Assembly (NCBI RefSeq): GCF_000272405.2
Contig: NZ_AJZM02000191.1
Location: 1-64,000, forward strand
Reading direction: 5' to 3'
Origin: Vibrio tasmaniensis 1F-187
Lineage (GTDB): Bacteria > Pseudomonadota > Gammaproteobacteria > Enterobacterales > Vibrionaceae
DNA: 64,000 nucleotides
A program made the position numbers and the translations under genes. Below the pieces are notes generated by a model. The model did not search any database and was not told where the DNA came from. It worked only from the letters and a program-made list of their open reading frames with translations. Positions 1 through 9,863 of this stretch are shown here, piece by piece (position 1 is the stretch's first letter; each line of letters starts with the position of its first letter).

Positions 1-347
1 AGCCAGGCTCAGCGTCGGTTGTACAGTCGGTCGCTTCATCAATCAGCGGGATAGGGTACTCAGGTATTGGTTATCGAGTGGCTGGTGTAAAGTTAATTCC
101 TATTGCGGAGCATGGTTCTGATTACGTAGAGCCTACTCGAGCGAATATTTTAAGCGGAGATTACCCTCTATCGCGCTTTCTCTATGTGTATGTGAATAAA
201 CACCCAGATAAACCGCTTTCTCCTGTAGAGAGAGAGTTCCTCACTTTTGTATTCTCGAAGCAAGGGCAAGAACTGGTAGAGAAAGATGGCTATTTAGCGA
301 TACCGCCTGAGTTCGCGGAGCAAGAGTTGGCAAAAGTCGGGCTCTGA
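1..347 (+). CDS. pstS: Phosphate ABC transporter substrate-binding protein PstS, C-terminal part
   Basis: The frame is already open at base 3 and runs to the TGA at 345-347, giving the last 114 residues of a gene that begins left of the window. The visible part starts PGSASVVQSVASSISGIGY, and a glycine/serine-rich segment of this kind is typical of PstS-like periplasmic phosphate-binding proteins. It ends with a segment resembling the 'PLSRFLYVYVNK' and 'F..SKQGQELVEKDGY' features of the family. PstS captures inorganic phosphate in the periplasm and hands it to PstCAB. The transporter genes lie at 4225-9080 on the same strand, beyond the oppositely oriented ppx-ppk pair, an arrangement known in vibrios. 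A GTG at 78 is an internal codon, not the start. Confidence 0.88.
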   Translation, partial: PGSASVVQSVASSISGIGYSGIGYRVAGVKLIPIAEHGSDYVEPTRANILSGDYPLSRFLYVYVNKHPDKPLSPVEREFLTFVFSKQGQELVEKDGYLAIPPEFAEQELAKVGL

Positions 348-382
348 TTGAGGCTAATACAAACTTAGAAAACGAACGTATG

Positions 383-416
383 AACAGCTTGCTAAGTCGC
401 AGGCTGTTTTTATTTT
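383..416 (+). terminator. Terminator of pstS
   Basis: A 10-bp stem (383-392 with 399-408, one T-G pair) with a 6-nt loop is followed by a T-rich run. It sits 36 bp after the pstS stop codon and just before the end of the convergent ppx gene. Confidence 0.75.
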
Positions 417-425
417 GACTGGTCG

Positions 426-1937
426 TTATTCTACCTTTAACGACCATCCAGCATTTTGCCAACGTTGTTGTTCTTCTTTGAGTTCATATTCAAGCAGTTG
501 GTTTTGGGCCAACCAATAGCTGTTAGATCCTTTCAATCCCCAGTTATCCTGTTGTTCAATCGTTAGAGTCGTGTCTGGGACTAGTGCTTGATTTCTCTGA
601 CGATTGAGTAAGATAGCGAGTCTTAATATGCGAATTAGTAGCGTTATTTGTTGTGGAGAAAATAGAGACAGTTCCGGCAAGTCTTGTCGCTTAATCGCTT
701 TTCTTTGGTGGCGAACCAATGTCGAGATAAGACGTTGTTGCTCAGTATTGAAACCGGGCATTGTCGTGTGCTTAAGCAGATAAGCCGAATGGCGGTGATA
801 GCCTTGGAATGCGATGCTTTGCCCTACCTCATGAAGTAGTGCAGCCCAACCAACTAGATCATACAGCTCATTAGTGACCATAGTCGTTACTTGAGGCTGC
901 ACTTGTTTCAGTAATGCAAGGGCGAGTTCTTTGACTCTCTGGCCATGAGCTACGTCAACATGGTATCGAGAGACCAGCGTTTCGGCAGTTCTTGTTCGAA
1001 CATCAATATCTTTAAACCTATCCTCCATGTCATAAAGAACGCCTTCTCTCAGGGCGCCATCAGAAAAATGTAACTCCTTTATGTCTAGCGTATCCATGGC
1101 TGCTGAAAGAATGATGACGCCAGCAGCAAACACCGGCTTTCTCTCATCACTTAAACCTGAAAGGTCTAAGGTTTTGGATGATGAAAACTCACATAAGTGA
1201 TTTTTCAAATAGGACAGACGTTGCGGCGTAATGAGACCATCGGTAAAGCCTAAACCAATGAGTACCTCTTTTATTGACTTAGTCGTTCCTGATGAGCCAA
1301 AGGCGATTTCCCAAGGCGCCTTTGTATATTCTTCAATCAATGGCATCAATAGACGAGTAGCCGCGGTATAAGCATCTGAGAAGTGTTGTGAGGTTAGCTC
1401 TCCGTCAGCAAAGAAGTGTTGAGTGAAGCTGACGCATCCCATAGGTAAACTGCGCATAATTAGGGGCGTAAAGCCTTTCCCTGCGACGAGTTCCGTACTC
1501 CCTCCACCGATATCAATAACCAATTTAGATTCAGAAGCGGTTTGAGTGTGTTCTACACCGTTATAGATTATTCGAGCTTCTTCTTGACCTGAAATGATCT
1601 CTATTGGAAAAGGAAACAGTGGTTTGGCTTGCTCTAAGAAGTCTTGAGCGTTTTTGGCTTTTCTTAGGGTATGAGTCGCAACAACTCTTACATCATCAAG
1701 TTCAAAATCCGCTAGTCGTTCTGCGAACACTTTGAGGCACTCCAAGCCTCGCTCGATAACACTTTCGGATAAGAAGTTAAACTCATCCAACCCATCACCT
1801 AATCTCACTTTCTGTTTGTGTCTGCTGACTAATTGCAGGTGTTGTTCGAATACTCGGGCAACCACCATATGAAAACTGTTCGAACCCAAGTCGATAGCGG
1901 CAATACATCGAGAATGTTTGTTATCAATTAGCGGCAT
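426..1937 (-). CDS. ppx: Exopolyphosphatase (Ppx/GppA family)
   Basis: Hydrolyses terminal phosphates from polyphosphate in the cytoplasm. The 503-residue product has the family's ASKHA-type phosphate loop near the N-terminus (AAIDLGSNSFHMVV, residues 13-26) and a second one (VIDIGGGSTELV, about residue 140). A C-terminal HD-like helical domain follows ('ALLHEVGQS'). Length matches E. coli Ppx (513) better than a short archaeal type; GppA is the alternative family member. Its ATG overlaps the last 10 bases of ppk, so the two are translationally coupled and counterbalance each other: Ppk makes polyphosphate and Ppx degrades it. The gene ends facing pstS. Confidence 0.93.
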   Translation of the reverse strand: MPLIDNKHSRCIAAIDLGSNSFHMVVARVFEQHLQLVSRHKQKVRLGDGLDEFNFLSESVIERGLECLKVFAERLADFELDDVRVVATHTLRKAKNAQDFLEQAKPLFPFPIEIISGQEEARIIYNGVEHTQTASESKLVIDIGGGSTELVAGKGFTPLIMRSLPMGCVSFTQHFFADGELTSQHFSDAYTAATRLLMPLIEEYTKAPWEIAFGSSGTTKSIKEVLIGLGFTDGLITPQRLSYLKNHLCEFSSSKTLDLSGLSDERKPVFAAGVIILSAAMDTLDIKELHFSDGALREGVLYDMEDRFKDIDVRTRTAETLVSRYHVDVAHGQRVKELALALLKQVQPQVTTMVTNELYDLVGWAALLHEVGQSIAFQGYHRHSAYLLKHTTMPGFNTEQQRLISTLVRHQRKAIKRQDLPELSLFSPQQITLLIRILRLAILLNRQRNQALVPDTTLTIEQQDNWGLKGSNSYWLAQNQLLEYELKEEQQRWQNAGWSLKVE

Positions 1938-4024
1938 GATTTCTTCTCTTGTTTGTACTTCTTGCGAGCAAGTTTTTCCATACGTTTAATATAGTGGTAA
2001 GTGGAGAGTTGTGACGTCGGGTAATCGAGTGGGTTTGTTGGAGCTTGTATGTAAGGATTGCTCATCGATTGGTCTAGCACTCGAGCTTTGTTGCTGTCAT
2101 CGAAATGAAACTCGGTGATATCGATAATGGTTTGCTTGATCTTTGGATCTAAAATTGGAGTGGCGACTTCGATGCGGTGATCGAAGTTTCGTGTCATCCA
2201 GTCGGCAGAGGAGATATAGACTTTTGGATTACCAGCGTTACCAAAGATCATCACTCTTGGGTGTTCGAGAAAACGATCGACCACACTAACAATCTCAATC
2301 TGCTCACTGATGTTGGAGACTCCCGGTACGAGAGAGCACATACCACGAATGACCATTCTCACTTTTACATTGGCTTGGCTGGCCTGATAGAGCTTCTCAA
2401 TGATCTCTCGGTCGACCAAATTGTTGAGTTTTAGAGTGATGCTTGCAGGCTTGCTCTCTATCGCGTTTTGTATTTCATTATCTATCAACTGATACAGGCG
2501 TTTTCTTGTATTCTTTGGTGACACAATCAGTTGTTTGAACTGTGATTTTTGATAAGGGTTTTCAATATACTTAAAGACTTGTCTCACCTCTTGGGTCAAA
2601 TCTTCATTCGCAGTGAGCAGAGAAAAATCGGTATACACGCGCGCTGTTACTTCATGAAAGTTACCGGTGCCAATATGAGCGTAATGCGCCGTATGCTTGC
2701 CTTCTTTCCGTTTAATGAGCAGAAGCTTAGAGTGAATTTTCAAACTTGGGATGCCATGGATGACTTTTATACCGGCTTCTTGAAGTTTCTTGGTCCACTG
2801 AATATTGGCTTGTTCATCAAAGCGGGCTTGTAGCTCAACGACGACAGTTACTTTCTTACCATTGTGTGCAGCATCGATGATCGAGCTAAGGAGCTTTGAG
2901 CCTTCTGCAACACGGTAAACGTTTATTTTTATGGAGGTTACCTTCGGGTCAAAGGAGGCTTGCCTCACGAGTTCAGTGATGTGATTAAAGGTGTGATAAG
3001 GGTAATGCAACAAGATGTCACGAGCTTTGATCGCTTCGAAATAGTTTGGGTAGTGGCTGAAATGCGCACACTTAATCGCGGGAAGTGGGCGATTAACTAA
3101 ATCACGCCTATTAAGGCTTGGAAATTCGCAGAAATGCTTGAAGTTATGATAGCGACCACCCGCAATGACACTGTCATAGTCAGACAGCTTAAGTCTGACT
3201 TGCAAGAAATTGAGCATTTCAGCTGGCATTTCTGACTCATAGATAAGGCGTATCGGTAGTGCCGTTAAGCGCTGTTCTAAACCTAAAGACATCGATTTTA
3301 ATAGGTTACTTTCATTGTTCTCTTGAAGATCATAATCGGCATCACGCGTCATTTTTATCGCAAAACAACGTAATGAGTCATACTCAAAGAATCCTTTAAG
3401 CAAGTCATCTAAACAAAATCGAACTATATTATCTAACAAGATCAAAGTTGTACGCTGTGAACCAGAAGTGTCTGGTAACTTAACAAACCGAGGGAGGGCT
3501 TCTGATGGGATTTCGAGTAAGACATATTGAGAAGATGTCTCTCGCTCAATGTCGATGGCTAAGTAACTTTGCTCGTCTTTGATAATATTGAGCAACTGGC
3601 TATCTTCGTTCAAGAGAAACGGAGTTAAATGTGGCAGCACTTTTTTCTTAAAATACTTTTTGATCCACTCACTCTGTTCTTCGCTGATTTGTTGTTCGTT
3701 GACCAGAAAAATACGATTGCGTGCCAGTTCCAATAGTAAGTCGCTATACAGCTCATGGAATTGAGCGTCGAGCTTACTTGCTTGGCTCTGCATTTGAGTT
3801 AGCAGGGTTTTCTGCGAGTTGGCAGGTAATTGAGGATCTTGAAGTAAGATCTTTCGTTTCACATCAGCAAATCGGACTTTGTAAAACTCATCGAGGTTTT
3901 TCGAGTAAATACCTAAAAAACGAACTCTTTCGATTAAGGGTACTGATTTGTCGGCTGCTTCTTGGAGCACTCTTTCGTTGAAGGATAACCAGCTAAGTTC
4001 TTTTGTGACATAGTCTTTTTCCAT
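1928..4024 (-). CDS. ppk: Polyphosphate kinase 1
   Basis: Reversibly polymerises the gamma-phosphate of ATP into polyphosphate, acting at the inner face of the membrane. The 698-residue length equals the family norm. The N-terminus (KELSWLSFNERVLQEA) is diagnostic of the PPK1 N domain. In the C1 domain the motif KIHSKLLLI holds His431, which corresponds to the autophosphorylated histidine of E. coli Ppk, and HIGTGNFHEVTARVYTDF follows. The C2 domain has a second phospholipase-D-like segment ('MVIRGMCSL', 'SADWMTRNFDHRIEV'). It is the first gene of a leftward ppk-ppx operon that diverges from pstC. A Pho-box-like half site (TTGTCAT read leftward, 4077-4083) lies upstream. Confidence 0.96.
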   Translation of the reverse strand: MEKDYVTKELSWLSFNERVLQEAADKSVPLIERVRFLGIYSKNLDEFYKVRFADVKRKILLQDPQLPANSQKTLLTQMQSQASKLDAQFHELYSDLLLELARNRIFLVNEQQISEEQSEWIKKYFKKKVLPHLTPFLLNEDSQLLNIIKDEQSYLAIDIERETSSQYVLLEIPSEALPRFVKLPDTSGSQRTTLILLDNIVRFCLDDLLKGFFEYDSLRCFAIKMTRDADYDLQENNESNLLKSMSLGLEQRLTALPIRLIYESEMPAEMLNFLQVRLKLSDYDSVIAGGRYHNFKHFCEFPSLNRRDLVNRPLPAIKCAHFSHYPNYFEAIKARDILLHYPYHTFNHITELVRQASFDPKVTSIKINVYRVAEGSKLLSSIIDAAHNGKKVTVVVELQARFDEQANIQWTKKLQEAGIKVIHGIPSLKIHSKLLLIKRKEGKHTAHYAHIGTGNFHEVTARVYTDFSLLTANEDLTQEVRQVFKYIENPYQKSQFKQLIVSPKNTRKRLYQLIDNEIQNAIESKPASITLKLNNLVDREIIEKLYQASQANVKVRMVIRGMCSLVPGVSNISEQIEIVSVVDRFLEHPRVMIFGNAGNPKVYISSADWMTRNFDHRIEVATPILDPKIKQTIIDITEFHFDDSNKARVLDQSMSNPYIQAPTNPLDYPTSQLSTYHYIKRMEKLARKKYKQEKKSCR

Positions 4025-4160
4025 CGAGATGATAATCCTTGAGTACTGGCTATAGAGCTGGTTACTTTAATTTAGAATGACAAGATTCACAAAATCTATG
4101 ATCTTACTTTAAGAAATATGGTCAACAAACTTGTTATTAGTTTCAGTTGTTTAACGTAAC

Positions 4161-4194
4161 TTGTAATATAATTGTCATCTAACGTACATATTAT
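4161..4194 (+). promoter_or_regulatory. Pho box and -10 of pstC
   Basis: TTGTAAT (4161-4167) and TTGTCAT (4172-4178) form a direct repeat separated by the AT-rich spacer ATAA, the 7-4-7 arrangement of PhoB sites (consensus half site CTGTCAT). A -10-like TATTAT (4189-4194) follows after 10 bp, where a PhoB-activated promoter should have it. PhoB control is known for pst genes; this site is inferred from the sequence. Confidence 0.72.
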
Positions 4195-4224
4195 GTCAGT
4201 AGCTAAAAAAAGGTAGATAAACAG

Positions 4225-6441
4225 ATGGCTTCAGCCCAATTTTCATTGAAAGAGCGCGACAAAAAAAGATGGTTGAAAGATCGTCTCGTCCGTTTTTCGG
4301 TGACATGTGGCGCGGTCAGTGTTCTAGCTGCTCTGGTGCTGATCTTTGTTTACTTGGCGATGGTCATTTTACCGGTATTTTTTGATACTGGTTTAGAGAC
4401 AGACCAAGCCGTGAAGACCGTAGCCATAGAAAAGCCTATCGCCTTATCCGTGGATGAATACGGTCAGCATGCGTTTACTATCGAAAAATCCGGTTTGGTG
4501 CAGTTTTGGGATTTAGAGTCTCAAAATACACATTCTTACTTTGAGCGTAATGTTTTAGCTAACCCCATCGCTTTTTCTCGAAATACCCCATCTGAAAACT
4601 GGTTTGCCTTTGCTGATAGCGCAAGTAACCTTACTTTTTTCTACCCTGAGTATAGTGCGCCTGTGCTGCAAAAGGGCAGTGAAGCCGAACCTAAAATTGA
4701 GCAAATCGATCTCCCGGAACCGTTTTTAAATGATGAATCATCAAACGGAACAACAATCGAAAAATTTGCGTTCTCTAAGAATGGACGTGGTATCACGGTT
4801 GCCGCTCAGCTAAGCGATCAACGAGTTTTGGTTAAGTGGTACCAGAGTGATCTTACTGGTCAGTATGTTTTTCAGAAGAGCCAATGGCTTTCGGATAAGT
4901 TGGGTTTACAGCAACAGCTGTTAGTCACGCCTGATGGCCAAACCTTATATCTTCGAGCACAATCTGATTTAGTGGTATTGAAGCTATCCGATAGCGGCTT
5001 CAATGTTCGTGAAGTGATTGATCTTAGCTTAAATGATGCGAAGCACTCGGTGAAAAGTATCGATTTACTGTCTGGAGCTTATTCACTGTTGGTTACGCAT
5101 GAGGACGGACAGGTTTCTCAGTGGTTCGATGTACTCAAAGATGAAAAGCGTAGCCTGACCCATATTCGCGACTTCCAACTCGCCGAAGAGGTTCAGTTTA
5201 TTCTGCCAGATACTTATAGAAAGGGTTTTTATAGTTTCTATCAGAATGGCACATTACAAAGCCACTATACGACCAGTGAAAAGCTGTCGCTGTTTGAGCG
5301 CGCATTTGATAAGTCACCACAATTAGCGGCTATGTCTGCTAACGAACTGCATTTGGCGACGCTGATTGATGGCACCATCAGCGTGGCTAAAGTTGATAAC
5401 GAATATCCGCAAATATCATTCTCATCGCTTTGGCAAAAAGTCTGGTACGAAAGCTATCCTGAGCCACAATACGTTTGGCAATCAACGTCGGCGAACGATG
5501 ACTTTGAAGAAAAATTCAGTTTAGTCCCTATCACATTCGGTACTATCAAAGCCGCTTTGTTTGCGATGATGTTTGCCGTGCCGGTTGCTGTGCTCGGAGC
5601 CATTTACACCGCATACTTCATGTCTCCACGAATGCGAAGAGTCGTGAAGCCGTCGATAGAACTGATGGAAGCTCTTCCGACCGTTATCATCGGATTCTTG
5701 GCTGGGCTTTGGTTTGCTCCCATTGTTGAAACGCATTTAACGGCCGTCTTCTCGTTAATGGTGCTATTACCACTGAGCACGCTACTGACTGGGCTTGTTT
5801 GGTTCTGTTTGCCAAAAATGGTGACGAGCCGTTTTACTAATGGTTGGCATGCTCTGATATTGATCCCGGTATTGGTGATTACTGTGATGGCAGTCTTTGC
5901 TGGTGAAAATGGTATGGAAGCCTTGTTGTTTGGTGGTGATATTCGTACCTTCTTGGCTAACTATGGCATCGACTTTGACCAACGTAATGCGCTGGTGGTT
6001 GGCTTCGCTATGGGCTTTGCTGTCATCCCGACAATTTTCACGATTGCAGAAGACGCTATTTTCTCTGTGCCAAAACATTTATCCGATGGCTCACTGGCGC
6101 TGGGCGCAACAGCGTGGCAGACCCTTATTTATGTGGTGTTATTGACGGCTAGCCCAGGTATCTTTTCTGCAATCATGATGGGGTTAGGACGAGCGGTTGG
6201 CGAGACTATGATTGTCTTGATGGCGACAGGTAACACCCCAATTCTTGACTGGAATATTTTGGAAGGGATGAGGACATTATCGGCAACAATTGCTGTCGAG
6301 TTACCAGAGTCCGAGGTGGGTGGTTCTCACTTCCGATTGTTGTTCTTAGCAGCACTCTTACTGTTTATTTTTACGTTCGCGGTGAACTCTGTCGCAGAGT
6401 GGGTTAGACAAAGACTGAGAGATAAATATCGTGCGCTGTAG
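4225..6441 (+). CDS. pstC: Phosphate ABC transporter permease PstC, enlarged form
   Basis: Inner-membrane permease of the high-affinity phosphate transporter. At 738 residues it is more than twice E. coli PstC (319). TM1 lies at about residues 24-54. A soluble periplasmic stretch of some 380 residues follows, containing repeated short segments like 'HAFTIEKSGLVQFWDLES' and 'LLVTHEDGQVSQWFDV' that look like beta-propeller blades. The true permease domain starts near residue 433 and contains the EAA-type loop (GSLALGATAWQTLIYVVLL, about 620-640). The end 'RQRLRDKYRAL' is typical of the family. It leads pstC-pstA-pstB-phoU and is preceded by a Pho box. The long insert is discussed under findings. 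Confidence 0.93.
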   Translation: MASAQFSLKERDKKRWLKDRLVRFSVTCGAVSVLAALVLIFVYLAMVILPVFFDTGLETDQAVKTVAIEKPIALSVDEYGQHAFTIEKSGLVQFWDLESQNTHSYFERNVLANPIAFSRNTPSENWFAFADSASNLTFFYPEYSAPVLQKGSEAEPKIEQIDLPEPFLNDESSNGTTIEKFAFSKNGRGITVAAQLSDQRVLVKWYQSDLTGQYVFQKSQWLSDKLGLQQQLLVTPDGQTLYLRAQSDLVVLKLSDSGFNVREVIDLSLNDAKHSVKSIDLLSGAYSLLVTHEDGQVSQWFDVLKDEKRSLTHIRDFQLAEEVQFILPDTYRKGFYSFYQNGTLQSHYTTSEKLSLFERAFDKSPQLAAMSANELHLATLIDGTISVAKVDNEYPQISFSSLWQKVWYESYPEPQYVWQSTSANDDFEEKFSLVPITFGTIKAALFAMMFAVPVAVLGAIYTAYFMSPRMRRVVKPSIELMEALPTVIIGFLAGLWFAPIVETHLTAVFSLMVLLPLSTLLTGLVWFCLPKMVTSRFTNGWHALILIPVLVITVMAVFAGENGMEALLFGGDIRTFLANYGIDFDQRNALVVGFAMGFAVIPTIFTIAEDAIFSVPKHLSDGSLALGATAWQTLIYVVLLTASPGIFSAIMMGLGRAVGETMIVLMATGNTPILDWNILEGMRTLSATIAVELPESEVGGSHFRLLFLAALLLFIFTFAVNSVAEWVRQRLRDKYRAL

Positions 6442-6548
6442 TTTTAAAACTCTACCTCAATCTCTATCAATGGCTGTTCGCTGTTTGATTAGCGTATCTC
6501 ACGAACTTGGTTCTTTCTTGGGTTCAGCACGTCAGAGCAAGGTCGTTC

Positions 6549-8261
6549 ATGATGAATAAACTGAAGTCATTATTGTCTTGGATTAAATCAGGCTCTCCGT
6601 GGATCTGGCTTACGGGCGGGGCGGTGAGCATCAGTATGCTTTCGGTTCTTGGCCTAATGCTGTTGATTGGCTGGAAGGGCTTGACTTATTTTTGGCCTGC
6701 TCCTTTGTACCAATGGCAAGTGGATTCTAAAGATGCATCGTTAGTTGTCGGCCTCGACGAAACGGTAGTAAAGCAAGATGTATTGATTGGCCAGTTATAT
6801 GAACGAAAATACATCCCGATAGAGCAAGTCCCACAAGTACACGACCTCTTGTCGACTCAAAACCTGTCGACTGGGCTAATTCAGCGCTTAAGTATCAAAG
6901 TTGCCAACAGGGAGATTTATCCAGCGGACTTTGTTTCCATTTTGGATGTGAACTTACGTGAACCAACCACCCCACCTGACTGGGCTGTGATTGAGCGAAG
7001 TCGAGGTGGTTATTTCTTTGGTAAACCAGTGGGTTTTATAACCGCTTCTGGCACCTTTGATTCGAACATAGACCAAAAGCTCGAGCAAGGCTTGGCGTTC
7101 GCTGATACGTTACGTAAAGAAACGTCGCGTGTAGTGAACCAAGAAATCCGCAATATCAGCTGGCAATTGGAAAATTTGCGCTTAGAAAAACGTAAGCTTG
7201 AACTCAATGAGTCAGTGAGCGATGAATACCTTAAAACCTATACTCAAACTAAACTGGAATTAAATCGCCAGTTGGCTGAAGCCGAAGTAAAGCTTGAGCA
7301 TCTTAGAACACAGCTCAATGTCGAAAGCTTGTTGGTAGAAGATATGACAGGAGAGCAGGTTGAAATTTCGCTCAGTCATATTTTGGATTATTGGTACCCG
7401 AATAATATGTCTTATCTTGAAAAGGTTGGACATTGGGGAAAACAAGTTTGGAAGTTCTTGTCGGAGAACCCACGAGACTCAAACTCTGAAGGCGGTGTGT
7501 TTCCTGCGATTTTTGGCACGGTACTGTTGGTTATTCTTATGTCGATTGTAGTGATGCCTCTTGGTGTGGTTGCTGCGATATATCTTCATGAATATGCAAA
7601 AAACAACGCATTAACACGTTTGATTCGTATTGCCGTAATTAACTTAGCGGGTGTACCGTCGATTGTGTATGGTGTATTCGGCTTAGGATTCTTTGTGTAT
7701 ACCATAGGTGGCTCAATCGATTCTTTGTTTTACGCAGAACGGTTACCCGCTCCGACATTTGGTACGCCGGGCCTATTATGGTCCGCACTGACCTTAGCGG
7801 TATTAACATTACCCGTTGTTATTGTAACAACGGAAGAGGGCTTAACGCGCATCCCTAGCTCCGTGAGGCACGGTTCATTAGCGCTTGGTGCTACTCAATT
7901 CGAGACGCTTTGGCGCATTGTTTTACCGATGGCAAGCCCTGCGATTATCACCGGTTTGATTTTGGCAATCGCGAGAGCTGCGGGGGAGGTTGCCCCATTA
8001 ATGCTGGTGGGTGTGGTGAAACTCGCATCAAGCTTGCCTGTGGATGGTCAGTTCCCATACCTGCATTTAGACAGAAAGTTCATGCATTTAGGTTTTCATA
8101 TCTATGATGTTGGGTTTCAAACCTCTAATATCGAAGCGGCACGACCTTTAGTGTATGCGACTTCATTTTTACTGGTTACTGTGATTGTTGGATTGAATTT
8201 AACGGCCATCAATATCCGTAATAACTTGCGTGAAAAATACCGAACCTTAGGACAAGATTAG
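6549..8261 (+). CDS. pstA: Phosphate ABC transporter permease PstA, enlarged form
   Basis: Second permease subunit of the Pst transporter; 570 residues against about 300 in E. coli. The frame is open to a TTG at 6507, but ATG 6549 (or 6552) has an AAGG ribosome-binding site and begins just before the first membrane segment, so I start there. TM1 covers about residues 20-46. A periplasmic insert follows and includes a strong coiled coil (about 177-260, rich in Leu, Glu and Lys, e.g. 'WQLENLRLEKRKLEL'). The permease domain starts near residue 318, with the EAA loop GSLALGATQFETLWRIVLP. Its stop codon directly abuts the ATG of pstB. Confidence 0.92.
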   Translation: MMNKLKSLLSWIKSGSPWIWLTGGAVSISMLSVLGLMLLIGWKGLTYFWPAPLYQWQVDSKDASLVVGLDETVVKQDVLIGQLYERKYIPIEQVPQVHDLLSTQNLSTGLIQRLSIKVANREIYPADFVSILDVNLREPTTPPDWAVIERSRGGYFFGKPVGFITASGTFDSNIDQKLEQGLAFADTLRKETSRVVNQEIRNISWQLENLRLEKRKLELNESVSDEYLKTYTQTKLELNRQLAEAEVKLEHLRTQLNVESLLVEDMTGEQVEISLSHILDYWYPNNMSYLEKVGHWGKQVWKFLSENPRDSNSEGGVFPAIFGTVLLVILMSIVVMPLGVVAAIYLHEYAKNNALTRLIRIAVINLAGVPSIVYGVFGLGFFVYTIGGSIDSLFYAERLPAPTFGTPGLLWSALTLAVLTLPVVIVTTEEGLTRIPSSVRHGSLALGATQFETLWRIVLPMASPAIITGLILAIARAAGEVAPLMLVGVVKLASSLPVDGQFPYLHLDRKFMHLGFHIYDVGFQTSNIEAARPLVYATSFLLVTVIVGLNLTAINIRNNLREKYRTLGQD

Positions 8262-9080
8262 ATGTTCTCGATTAATGAAACCTTGGGTTACCAAGCACCA
8301 CTTGATGTTCACAATTTGAAGGATGAGCAAATTGCTATCTCGATTGAAGGGCTGAATCTTTATTATAAAGAGAGCCAAGCACTTGATGATATTTCAATGC
8401 AAATCCCAAAGGGACAGGTGACCGCGTTTATTGGCCCATCAGGGTGTGGTAAGTCGACTCTACTGCGCTGCATTAATCGCATGAACGATCTTGTTGAAGG
8501 TTGTAAGGTTTCCGGAAAAGTGAAGCTTCATGGTAAGAACGTGTATCACCCTAAGGTTGATGTCGCGACCTTACGACGTCGTGTTGGTATGGTATTCCAG
8601 CGTCCCAACCCTTTTCCTAAATCTATCTATGAGAATGTGGTTTATGGATTGAGGTTGCAAGGTGTGAGCAACAGCCGAGATTTGGATGATGCAGTTGAAC
8701 GCTCTCTGCGCGCCGCGGCGTTGTGGGATGAAGTGAAAGACCGTTTGCATGAGAACGCTTTTGGTTTATCGGGTGGACAACAGCAGCGTTTGGTTATCGC
8801 TCGTGCAGTTGCCATCGAACCTGAAGTGTTGTTATTGGATGAGCCAACATCGGCACTCGATCCGATTTCGACATTGACGATTGAAGAGTTGATCAACGAA
8901 CTTAAAACCCAATACACCGTTGTTATTGTTACTCATAACATGCAGCAGGCAGCTCGCGTGAGTGACCACACCGCTTTTATCCATATGGGTAAGTTGATCG
9001 AGTACTCAGATACTGATTCTATATTTACTTCGCCATTGAAAAATCAAACGGAAGACTACATTACAGGTAGATACGGCTAA
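8262..9080 (+). CDS. pstB: Phosphate ABC transporter ATP-binding protein PstB
   Basis: Cytoplasmic ATPase that drives phosphate import through PstCA. The 272-residue protein has Walker [10 protein letters not shown] (58-66), the ABC signature LSGGQQQR (169-176) and Walker B VLLLDEP (189-195), plus the PstB-typical '[20 protein letters not shown]'. It starts on the base after the pstA stop, so translation is coupled. The N-terminus is about 15 residues longer than E. coli PstB (257), which is usual in vibrios. Confidence 0.97.
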   Translation: MFSINETLGYQAPLDVHNLKDEQIAISIEGLNLYYKESQALDDISMQIPKGQVTAFIGPSGCGKSTLLRCINRMNDLVEGCKVSGKVKLHGKNVYHPKVDVATLRRRVGMVFQRPNPFPKSIYENVVYGLRLQGVSNSRDLDDAVERSLRAAALWDEVKDRLHENAFGLSGGQQQRLVIARAVAIEPEVLLLDEPTSALDPISTLTIEELINELKTQYTVVIVTHNMQQAARVSDHTAFIHMGKLIEYSDTDSIFTSPLKNQTEDYITGRYG

Positions 9081-9155
9081 CATTTAAGTTCGCGCTATCT
9101 AGAGCTAAGTCACTCTGAAATAAACGACTTTATTCATTTCTTTTAAGGAGCTGAC

Positions 9156-9854
9156 ATGCATTTTGGTCGCCACATCTCAGGACAGTTTAATGTCGAATTA
9201 GAATCTATCCGTACACACGTATTAACTATGGGTGGATTGGTAGAGCAGCAGTTGTCTTTTGCGATGCAAGCGCTTCATAAAGACGATGTTGAATTGGCCA
9301 AAAAAGTGATTCGTGATGACCACAAAGTGAATGCGATGGAAGTGTCGATTGATGAGGCGTGTACTCGAATCATTGCAAAGCGTCAGCCGACAGCGAAAGA
9401 TCTGCGTTTGATTATGGCGATCATCAAAACGATTACCGATCTGGAACGTATTGGTGATGTTGCCTCTAAAATTGCTCAAGGCGCGATAGATATCCCTTCG
9501 ACCAAAGAGCAAAAATTCCATGTCTCGTTAGAGCCTCTTTGCCGTCAGGCAATCACTATGCTGCATCAAGTATTAGATGCTTTTGCTCGTATGGATGTCG
9601 ATGCGGCAGCAGAAGTACATAAACTTGATGATAAGCTTGATGCGGAATATGAAGCTGTGATTCGTCAGTTAATGACTTATATGATGGAAGACCCTAAGAA
9701 TATTCCTAACATTTTACAAGTGATGTGGTCAGCTCGTGCGATTGAGCGAGTGGGCGATCGTTGCCAAAATATCTGTGAATACATTATTTACTTTGTGAAG
9801 GGTAAAGATGTACGCCACCTTGGTGATCAAAGCCTAGATGACGCACTGAAGTAG
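9156..9854 (+). CDS. phoU: Phosphate signalling protein PhoU
   Basis: Cytoplasmic regulator that links Pst transport status to the PhoR-PhoB two-component system, keeping PhoB off when phosphate is plentiful. The 232-residue protein shows the two tandem three-helix PhoU domains, each with the E/DxxxD-type metal-contact segment ('[25 protein letters not shown]' split across helices; '[17 protein letters not shown]'). A strong AAGGAG precedes the ATG. It is the last gene of the pst operon, 75 bp after pstB, and its stop is only 9 bp from the convergent stop of the next gene. Confidence 0.96.
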   Translation: MHFGRHISGQFNVELESIRTHVLTMGGLVEQQLSFAMQALHKDDVELAKKVIRDDHKVNAMEVSIDEACTRIIAKRQPTAKDLRLIMAIIKTITDLERIGDVASKIAQGAIDIPSTKEQKFHVSLEPLCRQAITMLHQVLDAFARMDVDAAAEVHKLDDKLDAEYEAVIRQLMTYMMEDPKNIPNILQVMWSARAIERVGDRCQNICEYIIYFVKGKDVRHLGDQSLDDALK

Positions 9855-9863
9855 GTATTAACT

